Shown: piece after piece, positions 28,289 through 37,282 of the stretch
Numbering within the stretch: position 1 is the first letter of the stretch
Layout: every line of letters starts with the position of its first letter
NCBI GenBank assembly: GCA_965653565.1
Contig: CBFHAI010000007.1
Location: 1-64,000 of the forward strand
DNA: 64,000 nt
Source of the DNA: JALCLA01 sp965653565
Lineage (GTDB): Bacteria; Pseudomonadota; Gammaproteobacteria; Xanthomonadales; Xanthomonadaceae
Direction: 5' to 3'
Notes under the pieces: model-generated
What the model was told of the DNA's origin: nothing
The model's input: only the letters and a program-made list of their open reading frames with translations
Databases searched by the model: none
Made by a program: the position numbers and the translations under genes

Positions 28289-29488
28289 TCAATCCAACCA
28301 TTGCTTGAGCTGCGCATATACGTTTCGATCGCTCAGCAGATCGAAGTGGTTCGTGCCGTGGAAGATACTGCGATTGTTTGCCGGTATTCCGAGGTCGAGT
28401 GATGGATCGGGATGCAAGCCGAGTGCGCTGTCGATGGCGACGAGGCCGTCGCCGGGCAGGGATTTCGGCGCGCCCGTTTTCGCTCGCAGCGTTCCGGCGA
28501 CTGCGTGGCAGGCGACGCCTCGCGGTAGCGGCACGGTGGCTTCGGCGGCGTCGACGCGGCCGTAGCGCAGATCCTTGATGCCGACGCTGCGCACCGCGCC
28601 GACTTTCGCCAGCGGTGCGGTGTACGGGCTGGCATTCAAGGCGCGGTCGACGAGGTAGCCGATGCGTTCGAGCGGGGCGCCGTGGTGCGGGGTGCCGAGG
28701 AAGGTCATCGAGGAAAGTTTTGCCAGCCACGCGTGCGATTCGCGCGTCGCGGTTTCGCAAGCGCTGCGGGCGACGAGGCCGCCCATGCTGTGGCCGACGA
28801 TGGCGATGCGTTCGATCGGCACCGGCCAGCGGGTTGGCAGCGTTTCGAGCAAGGCGGACAGCTCGATGCCGTTGGCGGCGATGTGGCGGCCGCTGTTGTA
28901 GTGCAGGTAGAGCGGCGTGTAGCCGAGATCGGCGGCGAGTGCGGCGCCGTGATCGTGGCCGTCGCGGCGCCATTGCAGGTCGTTCATGCATAGGCCGTGG
29001 ATCAGGATCAGCAGTTTGTTGCCGGGTTCGTGCTCGGTTGGTGCGAACGCATCGAACGAGATCGGCTTGCCGCCCTGTCGCAGGGTCATCGGAATCGCGA
29101 GCGGATTGCCGGCCAGCGCGAGGCGATCGCCCAGCACACCGTTCATCGCCGCCAACAGGGCTTCGCGCGTCGGTGAAGCCCACGTATCACCGGCGAATGG
29201 CGCCAGCGCCTTGTCGATGCCCCAACCCACGCCGCGCGTCACGCCGCGCACGCTGCGATAAACGAATCCGGCGATGCCGCGCGCGTTGCCCGAAGGCTCG
29301 GCGCCGACAATCGGCGACACCGCCGCGATGTTGCGATGCATGCCTTCGACGATGTCGGTGACGCCGGTCACCGCATCGATCACCAGCCTCGACAGTCCGC
29401 GCAGGTCGGCGGCAACGCCCGCCGCGCGTTCGGCGGCCGACAGGCCGGATCTGGGCCCGGCAGCGCTTTTCCCACGCGATGACTTCAT
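28289..29488 (-). CDS. Alpha/beta hydrolase (lipase/esterase-like)
   Basis: A 399-residue protein. The catalytic part starts near residue 135 with the oxyanion-region motif LLILIHGLCMND, then the nucleophile elbow IVGHSMGGLVARS (Ser near 220). The C-terminal GTNHFDLLSD supplies the His. The N-terminal 120 residues (VTDIVEGMHRNIAAVSP, SVRGVTRGVGWGIDKALAPF) are amphipathic helices resembling those of PHA-granule or membrane-surface proteins. No signal peptide is seen, so it is probably cytoplasmic or membrane-associated. It may act on esters or lipids; the substrate is unknown. It is divergent from padR. Confidence 0.85.
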   Translation of the reverse strand: MKSSRGKSAAGPRSGLSAAERAAGVAADLRGLSRLVIDAVTGVTDIVEGMHRNIAAVSPIVGAEPSGNARGIAGFVYRSVRGVTRGVGWGIDKALAPFAGDTWASPTREALLAAMNGVLGDRLALAGNPLAIPMTLRQGGKPISFDAFAPTEHEPGNKLLILIHGLCMNDLQWRRDGHDHGAALAADLGYTPLYLHYNSGRHIAANGIELSALLETLPTRWPVPIERIAIVGHSMGGLVARSACETATRESHAWLAKLSSMTFLGTPHHGAPLERIGYLVDRALNASPYTAPLAKVGAVRSVGIKDLRYGRVDAAEATVPLPRGVACHAVAGTLRAKTGAPKSLPGDGLVAIDSALGLHPDPSLDLGIPANNRSIFHGTNHFDLLSDRNVYAQLKQWLD

Positions 29489-29569
29489 CGGTATGACTTC
29501 AGGCCTATGGCTATTATTAACTAAACACTATTACCTTATCGACACTATCACGAAGGCCCAACAACCCGG

Positions 29570-29947
29570 ATGGACGACGACAAGCCGCACCTGAAGAAAT
29601 TCCAGAAGGAACTGGCCGCCGGCACCGTAGCACTGGTGTTGCTGGCGGTGCTGGCGCAGGCGCCGGAGCCGATGTACGGCTATCAGATCGCCAAGAGCCT
29701 GGAGCGCGGCGGCGAAAGCTCGCTCGGCGGCAAGCAGAGCGCGCTCTATCCGGTGCTGCGCAATCTGCACGCGGCCGGCCTGCTCGACAGCTTCGTCGAG
29801 CCGTCGGTCAGCGGTCCGCCGCGACGCTACTACGGCATCACCGACGAAGGCCGCCGCGTGCTCGGCGAATGGACCCAGGCCTGGTCCGATGCGCGCGATT
29901 TCGTCGATTCCATTCTCTCCAAGCTGCCCGAAGGATCCCGCGCATGA
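29570..29947 (+). CDS. PadR-family transcriptional regulator
   Basis: A 125-residue winged-helix repressor. The signature is PMYGYQIAKSLERGG...GKQSALYPVLRNLHAAGLL...PPRRYYGITDEGRRVLGEW. An N-terminal helix (KKFQKELAAGTVALVLLAVL) begins the DNA-binding domain. Its stop overlaps the start of the next gene (ATGA), a membrane protein it probably controls together with itself. An AT-rich stretch upstream (29505-29550) contains the repeated motif ACACTAT at 29525 and 29542, a possible operator. Confidence 0.92.
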   Translation: MDDDKPHLKKFQKELAAGTVALVLLAVLAQAPEPMYGYQIAKSLERGGESSLGGKQSALYPVLRNLHAAGLLDSFVEPSVSGPPRRYYGITDEGRRVLGEWTQAWSDARDFVDSILSKLPEGSRA

Positions 29948-30855
29948 GCGCCCAGTTGCCCACCACGATTCCCGCCTACCTCGACCAGTTGCGCGCCAAC
30001 CTGCGCGATGCCGATGCGGCGCTGTTGCAGGACGCGCTGTTCGATGCCGAGGAATACCTGCGCGGCGAATTGGCCGCGCATCCCGGCGATAGCGAAGCCG
30101 CCGTGATCGCGCGCGTCGCCGGCAGCTACGGTGCGCCGGCCGAAGTGGCCGCGATCTATCGCGACACCGAAACGCGCGTCGTGCAGGCGCTGCGCACGCC
30201 GCCGGCGGTGCGCCGGCGCGGCCCGCTCGGCCGCTTCTTCGGCGTGGCGGCGGATCCGCGCACCTACGGCGCGCTGTTCTACCTGCTGCTGTCGCTCGGC
30301 ACCGGCATCGTCTACTTCACCATCGCGGTTACCGGCGTGAGCCTGTCGCTGGGCCTGATGATCCTGATCATCGGCGTGCCGTTCGCGCTGCTGTTCCTCG
30401 GCCTCACCCGCGTGCTGTCGCTGGTCGAAGGCCGCCTGATCGAGGTGATGCTCGGCGAACGCATGCCGCGCCGGCCGGTGTATTCCGACCGTACGCTGCC
30501 GCTGCGCGAACGCATCGCCGATCTGGTGCGCGATCCGCGCACCTGGTCGACGCTGCTCTACATGGTGCTGATGATGCCGCTGGGGATCGTCTACTTCACC
30601 GTCGCGGTGACGGCGCTGTCGGTGTCGATCGCGCTCGCGATCGCGGGCATGGTGCAGACCTTGTGGTGGGTCGGACTGGCCGATTCATGGCGCGACCAGC
30701 TGACTTTCACGCTGCCCGACTGGACCGGCCCGTTCGTGGCGCTGGCCGGCGTGCTGCTGCTGTTCGCCTTCCTGCACCTGGCGCGCGGCATCGGGCACGT
30801 GCATGCCGCGCTGGCCAAGCAATTGCTGGTGCAGCGCGGTCGCGGGGAGTTGTAG
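29944..30855 (+). CDS. Membrane 'sensor'-domain protein partnered with PadR
   Basis: A 303-residue inner-membrane protein. Residues 1-75 are soluble and resemble the HAAS/DUF1700 helical domain often found with PadR (IPAYLDQLRANLRDADAALLQDALFDAEEYLRGELAA). Two similar membrane modules follow, each with RDPRTWxxLxYxxLxxxLGIVYFTxAVT (about 95-190 and 200-300), so the region is an internal duplication. These match the 'sensor' domain found in some histidine kinases and in stand-alone PadR partners. The role is unknown; a membrane signal-responsive partner of PadR is inferred from the overlap. Confidence 0.82.
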   Translation: MSAQLPTTIPAYLDQLRANLRDADAALLQDALFDAEEYLRGELAAHPGDSEAAVIARVAGSYGAPAEVAAIYRDTETRVVQALRTPPAVRRRGPLGRFFGVAADPRTYGALFYLLLSLGTGIVYFTIAVTGVSLSLGLMILIIGVPFALLFLGLTRVLSLVEGRLIEVMLGERMPRRPVYSDRTLPLRERIADLVRDPRTWSTLLYMVLMMPLGIVYFTVAVTALSVSIALAIAGMVQTLWWVGLADSWRDQLTFTLPDWTGPFVALAGVLLLFAFLHLARGIGHVHAALAKQLLVQRGRGEL

Positions 30856-30870
30856 GGCGCGATGTAGTCG

Positions 30871-31851
30871 TCAGTCGGATTCGAAGCCGTCGGCGAACAC
30901 GGTGCGTACCGGCAGACCGGCATCGACCAGCACCGCGGCATCGAGCGCCGAGATGTCGTAGCGCGAACCGCGATAGAACACGACGCCGTTCATCAGTTCG
31001 TACAACAGGCCGGGCGGCAGATTGCCTTTGGCTTGCAGCGCCGCCTCGAAGGCGGCGCGATCGGCCGACGGCACGCCCTCGCAGGCCGGCGGCACCGGCG
31101 CCGCATCGATCCAGGGCACGAAAGCGGCAGCGCGCTTGCGCGGCACCACCGCCGCATTGGCCCAGTGGTGGATATTGCCGGTGGTGAGTTCGGGCGCGCT
31201 GCCCCAGGTCGCCAGCACATGCTCGCCGATGAAATGCGACGGCGCGCCCGCTTCGATATGGCGGTCGAAGGTCGACCAGTAAGTCGGCGGCGGCACGCCC
31301 TGCCCGTTGGCCCAACCGCTGTAGGCCAGCGCGTGGCCGAGTTCGTGCAGCGCCATGCTCATGGCATCGGTGCGATCCTGCGGCACCGGGAACTGGCGCG
31401 ATGCCGGTTGCGGATCGAACCAGAGTTCGTCGCGCAGATAATCCGGATTCAACACGATGCGCACATCGGCAGCGGCAGCGTTGGGATCGACGCCGGTGCG
31501 CAGTTCGTGCGCCGCGCCCTGTTCGTAGACTTCGCGTCCGTTGACGGTTTCCACCAGGGCGCTGGTGACGCTGAAGCCGGTCGCGAATGCGATGTTCGCG
31601 TCGAGCGCGATTTCGATTTCGATGCTGCTCGATAGCGGCAGGTCCAGCAGTGCGGTCCACCGCCGACCGGCTTCCTCGAAATGCGAGGTCAGATAGGCAC
31701 GGTCGGTTTCGTTCAACTCGTTCGCCGAGGCATCGAAGCTCACCGGGAAGTCGACGGCGGCGTGCGACGCGGGCGCGGCGCCGCCGAAAACAATTGCAGC
31801 AATCAACGCCGGCCGGCGCACCCGGCCCATCGCGATCGGGAATCTCGACAT
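30871..31851 (-). CDS. Secreted zincin metallopeptidase with FxDGFE C-terminus
   Basis: A 326-residue exported protein. The signal peptide covers about residues 1-32 (ALIAAIVFGGAAPASHA). The zinc motif is ALHELGHALAYSGW (near residue 150), with the flexible-loop and third-ligand regions not assignable by eye. The protein resembles no family I can name with confidence; it belongs to the HExxH zincins. It ends VRTVFADGFESD, the shared C-terminal motif of five secreted proteins in this window. Start ATG 31851 gives the signal peptide; the longer frame has none. Confidence 0.8.
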   Translation of the reverse strand: MSRFPIAMGRVRRPALIAAIVFGGAAPASHAAVDFPVSFDASANELNETDRAYLTSHFEEAGRRWTALLDLPLSSSIEIEIALDANIAFATGFSVTSALVETVNGREVYEQGAAHELRTGVDPNAAAADVRIVLNPDYLRDELWFDPQPASRQFPVPQDRTDAMSMALHELGHALAYSGWANGQGVPPPTYWSTFDRHIEAGAPSHFIGEHVLATWGSAPELTTGNIHHWANAAVVPRKRAAAFVPWIDAAPVPPACEGVPSADRAAFEAALQAKGNLPPGLLYELMNGVVFYRGSRYDISALDAAVLVDAGLPVRTVFADGFESD

Positions 31852-31970
31852 CGTTCGGCTCCTGACGGTGTGTCGCTTCCCTGTGCCGGCATTGTCGCGG
31901 TTGCCGCAGGCCTCGGGCAATCGCCGCGACGACGCGCTACGCTGTGCCGACCTCGTTCCCGGAGCTGCGC

Positions 31971-32888
31971 ATGTCCCTTTTCGATGCCGCCGTCCTCGCT
32001 CTCGCTTTAGTCGCTGCCGCACCGCTCGCGCAGGCCGAAGAAGCCGCCGCGAAGCCGCCGACCACCGGCGATGTGATCGCGCAATCGACGCCGGACGATT
32101 GGCGCCGGCCGGCACCGCAGGACACGCTGTACCTGCAGTTGCCGGGCGGGCGCGTGATTTTCGAACTGGCGAAGGATTTTGCGCCGGCGCATGCCGACAA
32201 CATCCGGCAACTGGCGAAGCAAGGCTATTGGGACGGGCTGGCGATCCTGCGTTCGCAGGACAACTACGTCGTGCAATGGGGCGATCCGGCCGCCGAAGAA
32301 GAAAAACCGCGCAGCCTCGGCGAGGCGAAAACCAGATTGCCGGCCGAATTCGCGCGCAAATCCGACGGCCTGCCGTTTGCACCGTTGAAGGATGGCGACA
32401 TCTACGCGCCGCAGGTCGGCTGGTCCGGCGGATTTCCTGTCGCACGCGACCCGAAAACCGGCCAGGCCTGGCTCACGCACTGCTACGCGATGATCGGTGC
32501 CGGCCGCGGCAACGAAGCCGATTCGAGCAATGGCGCCGAGTTGTACGTGGTGATCGGCCACGCGCCGCGCCATCTGGATCGCAATATCACCCTGGTCGGC
32601 CGCGTGTTGCAGGGCATGGAACATCTGTCGGTGCTGCCGCGCGGCACCGGACCGCTGGGCTTCTACGAGAAACCCGAACAACGCGTCGCGATTACTTCAA
32701 TCAAGCTGGCGTCGGAACTGCCGGCAGCGCAGCGCGTCCCGCTGGAAGTGTTCCGCACCGATACGCCGGCCTTCGAGCGCCTGGTGGAAGCGCGCCGCAA
32801 TCGGCGCGAGGAGTGGTTCCTCGATCCAGTCGGCCATGTCGAGCTGTGCAACGTGCCGATTCCGGTGCGGGTTGCCGACGCGAAGTGA
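31971..32888 (+). CDS. Periplasmic cyclophilin-type peptidyl-prolyl isomerase
   Basis: A 305-residue protein with a signal peptide (about residues 1-21, ending LAQA). The cyclophilin fold is recognisable in VIFELAKDFAPAHADNIRQLAKQGYWDGLAILRSQDNYVVQWGDP and the later GAELYVVIGHAPRHLDRNITLVGRVLQGMEHL. Several catalytic-core residues of classical cyclophilins (the FHRVI and QGG motifs) are altered to ILRSQ and QWG, so activity may be weak. It probably assists folding of exported proteins. It is convergent with the M36 peptidase gene. Confidence 0.85.
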   Translation: MSLFDAAVLALALVAAAPLAQAEEAAAKPPTTGDVIAQSTPDDWRRPAPQDTLYLQLPGGRVIFELAKDFAPAHADNIRQLAKQGYWDGLAILRSQDNYVVQWGDPAAEEEKPRSLGEAKTRLPAEFARKSDGLPFAPLKDGDIYAPQVGWSGGFPVARDPKTGQAWLTHCYAMIGAGRGNEADSSNGAELYVVIGHAPRHLDRNITLVGRVLQGMEHLSVLPRGTGPLGFYEKPEQRVAITSIKLASELPAAQRVPLEVFRTDTPAFERLVEARRNRREEWFLDPVGHVELCNVPIPVRVADAK

Positions 32889-32898
32889 TCTGAAAAGC

Positions 32899-32952
32899 CG
32901 GGAGTCGGGAATCGGGATAAGAACCGGCGTCGGTTTTTAATCCCGACTCCCG
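32899..32952. repeat. Inverted intergenic repeat between convergent genes
   Basis: A perfect 12-bp stem (CGGGAGTCGGGA at 32899-32910 and TCCCGACTCCCG at 32941-32952) encloses a smaller hairpin, AACCG-GCGT-CGGTT, followed by TTT. It sits between the convergent cyclophilin and M36 genes and can act as a terminator. The GGGAATCGGGA/TCCCGATTCCC units also occur at 10174-10201. Confidence 0.65.
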
Positions 32953-32995
32953 TCTCCCGATTCCCGCTCTTTCTCTTACCCCGCAAGCAGGGGCA

Positions 32996-35900
32996 TCAAT
33001 TCTCGAACCCATTGCGGAACACGAGATTGCTGACCGAGTAATTGCTGCCAGCCGACGCCGCGCTTTCGTTGCCCGCCACATCGATCTGCGTCGCGGTCAG
33101 CGTGCGGACCCCGGTGCCGGCGACATTGCCATTGCATGACCACACGCCGGCATTGGTCGCAAGCGTGCTGCAAACTTCGACGGCACCGTCTTCGACGATC
33201 ACCTCGGCCAGCGGCTCGACGCCGGTACCGGAAACCTGCACCGCCGCACTGCCGCTGCCTGCGACCACCGGTGCCGCGGGCGCTGCCGCGGTGCGGTCGA
33301 TCGTGACCTGGATCGTGGCCGTCGGCGCCGATTGCGCGGCGTCCAGCGAGAAGCGGGCGGCCACGGCGTGGACGCCCGCCACGATCGGCGCACCGACGAC
33401 GTAGGTGCCGCCGGCACAGGCCGCCGACGCGACATCGGCGCCATCGACGATCAGCGTGACGCTGTCCGCGCCGCTGCAGGTGCCGGTGAAATCGGGCTGC
33501 AGCGCGTTGGTGAGGCGGTCGTCGTCGAAGCGGCCGGTGTCGCTGATGGCATCGAGCAGCGGAACGGAACCCGCCGGCGCGGCATTGCCGAGCGCGAAGC
33601 CGGCGTCCTGCAATCCGGCGCTGGCCAGCACGAAATAGTCACCGGGGGTGGCGTTGGCGGTGAAGACGGGCGAAGTCGCGATGCCATCGATGCCGGTGGT
33701 CACCGTCACCGAGGCATCGTCGCCGGCAAACGTGCCCGAGGCACCGGCGAGCGGCGCATCGAAGGTCACCTCGACGCCGGCGCGCGGCACATCGTCGGCA
33801 CCGACGACGCGCGCGCTCAGCGGCAACGCGAACGCGGCGCCCGGCAGCGCCGACTGCGGCGTGCCCGACACGGCCTCCACTTGCAGGCACAGGCCCTGAT
33901 CGTCGCGTGTCAGTTCGAACGGCAGGCCGTTCAAACCGGTGAAGGCGATGTTGTCGATTTCCCAGCCCGGACCGCCGGCGGCGGCATCGGTAGCGATGCC
34001 GAAACGCACACGCACATCACCGGCCGCGCCGGGCAGATCGTCGAGCGTGATCGTGCGGTCGACGAAGGCCGGATAGCCGGCGCTGGCATCGCTGAAAACG
34101 CGCCGGCCGGCGAGCGGATTCTGCGAAATGCCGGTCAGGGTTCCGTCGTAGTGCATGGCCGAGGTGTAGGTTTCCAGATCGACCCAGTTCTGGCCGTCGT
34201 CGGTGCTGATTTCGATCAGGCCGCCGTCCCACACCGTGCCGTCGTATTCGAACGAATAGCGATGGCGCAGCGTGAACGACAGCGGCGTGCCCGGCGCGTG
34301 CGGCAACGGCGGCGAAATCAGCCAGGTGACGCCCGGCCCGCTCAGGTCCGGTCCGAAAGCGGCGTGCTGGCCCGGGGCGATTTCGCGCCGGGTCCACAGA
34401 TTGGCCTCGCTCGCGCCGCTTTCCGTGAGGACGTCCCAGCGCAAGGTCGGCGATTCGAAGCCTTCCGCGCCCGCGGCCTGCGGCACGTAATCGACGTGCG
34501 CGACGATCGCCGCGCTCGGCGTGGCGGCGAAGCTGCCGGCGACGATCTCGACGTCGAACTCGATGGTCTGCATCGCGTTGGCGCCGCTCAGCGACACCGG
34601 CACCTTGACCACGGTTTCGGAGGTCGGCGCGAGCACCGGCAGCGCGAACGCGGCGCCCGCCGGGAAGGTCACGCCCGCGGCCGCCGTCGACAGCGTGACG
34701 GTGCCGGCGACACTGTCGGCCAGCCCGTTATTGCGCAGCCGCACATTCAACAGACCGGTTTCGCCCGAGTCGAGATAGCCGTCGGCATCGCAGTATTGCG
34801 GTTGATCGTCGGCCGTCAGGCCGGCGAGGTGCACATCGGGATCGAGCGTGAAGCTTTCCACCGCGCCGGCATTGGTATCGTCGTTCACGTCCGGCGCGAT
34901 CGCGCCGCTGCCCAGCCCGCGCGCCGCGAAGGCCTGCGCGCAGATGCGGAAATCGTCGGCGTCCTGGCTGGCGATCACGCTCAGCAGCGCATCGCGCGCA
35001 TCGACGAAGGTCGGCGACGGCGGCGACATCTTGTAGCTGCCCACGAGATAACGCGTCATGCGGTCCTGCGCTTCGACGAAGCTCAGGCGCGCATCGTCGG
35101 CCAGCAGGCCGGCGTAGCACGACCACAGCATATTGGCCCACACCTCGCCGACGTTGTGCACTTCGGCATTGTCCGGGTGGGCGCCCTGCGCCGGCGGCCC
35201 GACCGGCAGCGCGACACCCGAACCGATGTGCCGGAAGGTGAGCGGATTGCGGGTCAAATCGGCGGAATACGGATAACGCCGCAGACCGAAGTAGAAACTA
35301 TTGTTGCCGGGGGCGCCGAACGCATAGCCCGACGCCGAGTACACGCCATTGAAGTTGGCATTCGACGGCGCGGCGACATCGTCGCCCTCGCGCACGATCA
35401 TCAGCATCGCGTGGAAATCGCCGAGGCCTTCGCTCATGCCCGCGCCCTGCGAGCCGAACAGGCTGGGAATCATGCGATAGCTGATGTAGTGGCCCCACTC
35501 GTGCGCCACGATGCCGTTGTCGATGGTGCCGTCGCGGTTGGGCGCCGTGCCGGTGAAGACGTACATCTGCATGCGCGGCGACGAACCGTCGGCGGGCACG
35601 CTCATGTTGGCATTGTCGGTGCCGGAATAATCCTGCGCCTCGGCCAGCAGCACATCGCCGTCGACGCCGCCGCGACCGTAGTTGTCGGCCTGCGCGTTGC
35701 CGGAAGCTTCATCGAAACCGGCGTCGTAATACCAGTCGTGCAGCCAGTTGTTGACGTAGAACAGCTGCGTCACCGCGGCCTGGACCTGGGTGGCGTTGGC
35801 GGCTGGGGCAAGCAATACGTCGTAGACGCGATCGAAGGTATTGGCCGACGTGGACGCCGCACGCACATCCAGCGCGCCGCCGAAACCATTGGGCGCGCTG

Positions 35901-37036
35901 CGATCGGCATAGGCATCGACGTTGTTGCCGAGCGTCTGGGTGGCGGCCGGCGGCAGCCACTCGTCATTGGTGCTGATCGGGCCGTTCTGCAACGTGATCA
36001 GGTCCGGCGCAATGAAGGGCGGCTGGAAACCGTTCGGCGTGCCGGTCGGATGCGGAATGCCGCCGCGACCCTGCGGGCCGATGTACGGCGTATGCGGCGG
36101 TTGCGCATCGGCCCACACGCGATAGGAAAAATCGGCGTCGTGGGTCAGCGACTGGCGCAGCAGCAGACTGCCGTCCTTAGCTGAAATCACATAGCCGTAA
36201 AGATGGGCCGACGTGCCATTGGCGATCTCCGCTTCGAGGTAGTAGGCCGGCACGAGGCCTTGCGGCAGGCGGAAAAACACCGGCCTGGCGCGCAGAGCAT
36301 CGGCGTGACCGCCATCGATCGCGGCGTTGAAATGCAGGTAGCCGGCGGCGTCGGGCGTATCGGACTGCGCCTGCAGTTCGATCGCGTCGCTCGCGAAATG
36401 TTCGGCCAGCGCCGTGCTCACCGCCTGTCCGGCGGTCTTGTGGAACAACGTCCGCGCCTGCCCGGCGGCGATGCTGCTCGTGCTCGCCGCGTAACCGCCG
36501 ATCGCGCGCAGCGAACCGTCGGCATCCATCAGCACGCTGGTGCGTTCGTTGAAGATGTCGATGCCGTCGATCTTCGCTACGAATTGCACGATGGCCGCGC
36601 CGTTCGCCAGCCGCTGCGTGTTCGCCACCGTGAGGCGATCGACTTCGGCGCGCGTCACGCGATAGGCCGGCGCCAGATCGCGCAAAGCGGCGCGGGCGGC
36701 GTTCTCCGGGCCGCTCAGCGCCAGCGGCGGACGACCGCGCGCCAGCCGCCCGGTCGGCTGCAGAAAGGTCGGGATGCCCAGGCGAGGATGCACCGTCACG
36801 CGATAGCTGTCGCGCGCCTGCGCAACGGCGCGCGACGCCACCGCGGCGTCGACCGGCGCCTGCGCCCACATCGCGTGATAGTCGGCCGGCGCGCGCGACT
36901 GCGCCTGCACTCCGGCCGCCAGCGTCAGCGCGGCGATCGCGAACGTCAGTGCGACCGACCGCGGCAGCACGCGCGCGGCAGGCAAAGCGCGGGCAACACG
37001 GCCCGGCACGAAGGCCGCGCAGGAAAGGATCGACAT
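32996..37036 (-). CDS. Secreted M36 (fungalysin-type) metalloprotease with FxNGFE C-terminus
   Basis: A 1346-residue exported protease. The signal region is residues 1-45, followed by an inhibitory FTP-like propeptide (about 55-290). The M36 catalytic domain has the zinc motif GIVAHEWGHYISYR near residue 510 and EGLGDFHAMLM as the third-ligand segment. Further beta-rich domains follow: a jelly-roll-like part around WEIDNIAFTGL and Ig-like repeats (VTIDRTAAAPAAPVVAGSGS). The end is SNLVFRNGFEN, the tag shared with other secreted proteins here. Start ATG 37036 has GGGGAA upstream and gives the signal peptide. It is probably an extracellular nutrient protease. Confidence 0.92.
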   Translation of the reverse strand: MSILSCAAFVPGRVARALPAARVLPRSVALTFAIAALTLAAGVQAQSRAPADYHAMWAQAPVDAAVASRAVAQARDSYRVTVHPRLGIPTFLQPTGRLARGRPPLALSGPENAARAALRDLAPAYRVTRAEVDRLTVANTQRLANGAAIVQFVAKIDGIDIFNERTSVLMDADGSLRAIGGYAASTSSIAAGQARTLFHKTAGQAVSTALAEHFASDAIELQAQSDTPDAAGYLHFNAAIDGGHADALRARPVFFRLPQGLVPAYYLEAEIANGTSAHLYGYVISAKDGSLLLRQSLTHDADFSYRVWADAQPPHTPYIGPQGRGGIPHPTGTPNGFQPPFIAPDLITLQNGPISTNDEWLPPAATQTLGNNVDAYADRSAPNGFGGALDVRAASTSANTFDRVYDVLLAPAANATQVQAAVTQLFYVNNWLHDWYYDAGFDEASGNAQADNYGRGGVDGDVLLAEAQDYSGTDNANMSVPADGSSPRMQMYVFTGTAPNRDGTIDNGIVAHEWGHYISYRMIPSLFGSQGAGMSEGLGDFHAMLMIVREGDDVAAPSNANFNGVYSASGYAFGAPGNNSFYFGLRRYPYSADLTRNPLTFRHIGSGVALPVGPPAQGAHPDNAEVHNVGEVWANMLWSCYAGLLADDARLSFVEAQDRMTRYLVGSYKMSPPSPTFVDARDALLSVIASQDADDFRICAQAFAARGLGSGAIAPDVNDDTNAGAVESFTLDPDVHLAGLTADDQPQYCDADGYLDSGETGLLNVRLRNNGLADSVAGTVTLSTAAAGVTFPAGAAFALPVLAPTSETVVKVPVSLSGANAMQTIEFDVEIVAGSFAATPSAAIVAHVDYVPQAAGAEGFESPTLRWDVLTESGASEANLWTRREIAPGQHAAFGPDLSGPGVTWLISPPLPHAPGTPLSFTLRHRYSFEYDGTVWDGGLIEISTDDGQNWVDLETYTSAMHYDGTLTGISQNPLAGRRVFSDASAGYPAFVDRTITLDDLPGAAGDVRVRFGIATDAAAGGPGWEIDNIAFTGLNGLPFELTRDDQGLCLQVEAVSGTPQSALPGAAFALPLSARVVGADDVPRAGVEVTFDAPLAGASGTFAGDDASVTVTTGIDGIATSPVFTANATPGDYFVLASAGLQDAGFALGNAAPAGSVPLLDAISDTGRFDDDRLTNALQPDFTGTCSGADSVTLIVDGADVASAACAGGTYVVGAPIVAGVHAVAARFSLDAAQSAPTATIQVTIDRTAAAPAAPVVAGSGSAAVQVSGTGVEPLAEVIVEDGAVEVCSTLATNAGVWSCNGNVAGTGVRTLTATQIDVAGNESAASAGSNYSVSNLVFRNGFEN

Positions 37037-37190
37037 CTGGATTCCCCGAAGTTGAATGATCGCCGCCCGAGCCCCCCGGTCGGCGTACGGCCGGATTATC
37101 GCACGGCCCGATACAGCGGCAGCACGGCGAGCGGCACGCCGGGCGTCACCAGGTGTGACGTCGAAAACGCCAGGCGACGCGGCAAACGAC

Positions 37191-37212
37191 GAGGGCGCCA
37201 CGCGGCGCCCTC
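37191..37212 (-). terminator. Hairpin downstream of the TonB-dependent receptor
   Basis: A perfect 9-bp stem GAGGGCGCC / GGCGCCCTC with an ACGC loop lies 70 bases past the receptor stop and 155 before the M36 start. No real T tract follows on either strand, so it is only a possible terminator or mRNA-stabilising structure. Confidence 0.5.
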
Positions 37213-37282
37213 GTCTTCATCCGCATCAGTTCCTTTCGAACGGGCCCTTTCGACCGAGCCCCGTTCGACTACACCGCCCGCA

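Noticed and set aside
33332..36184. A 950-residue frame antisense to the M36 protease
   Set aside because: Composition is dominated by Arg, Gly and Ala without domain motifs, while the opposite strand carries an intact M36 protease.
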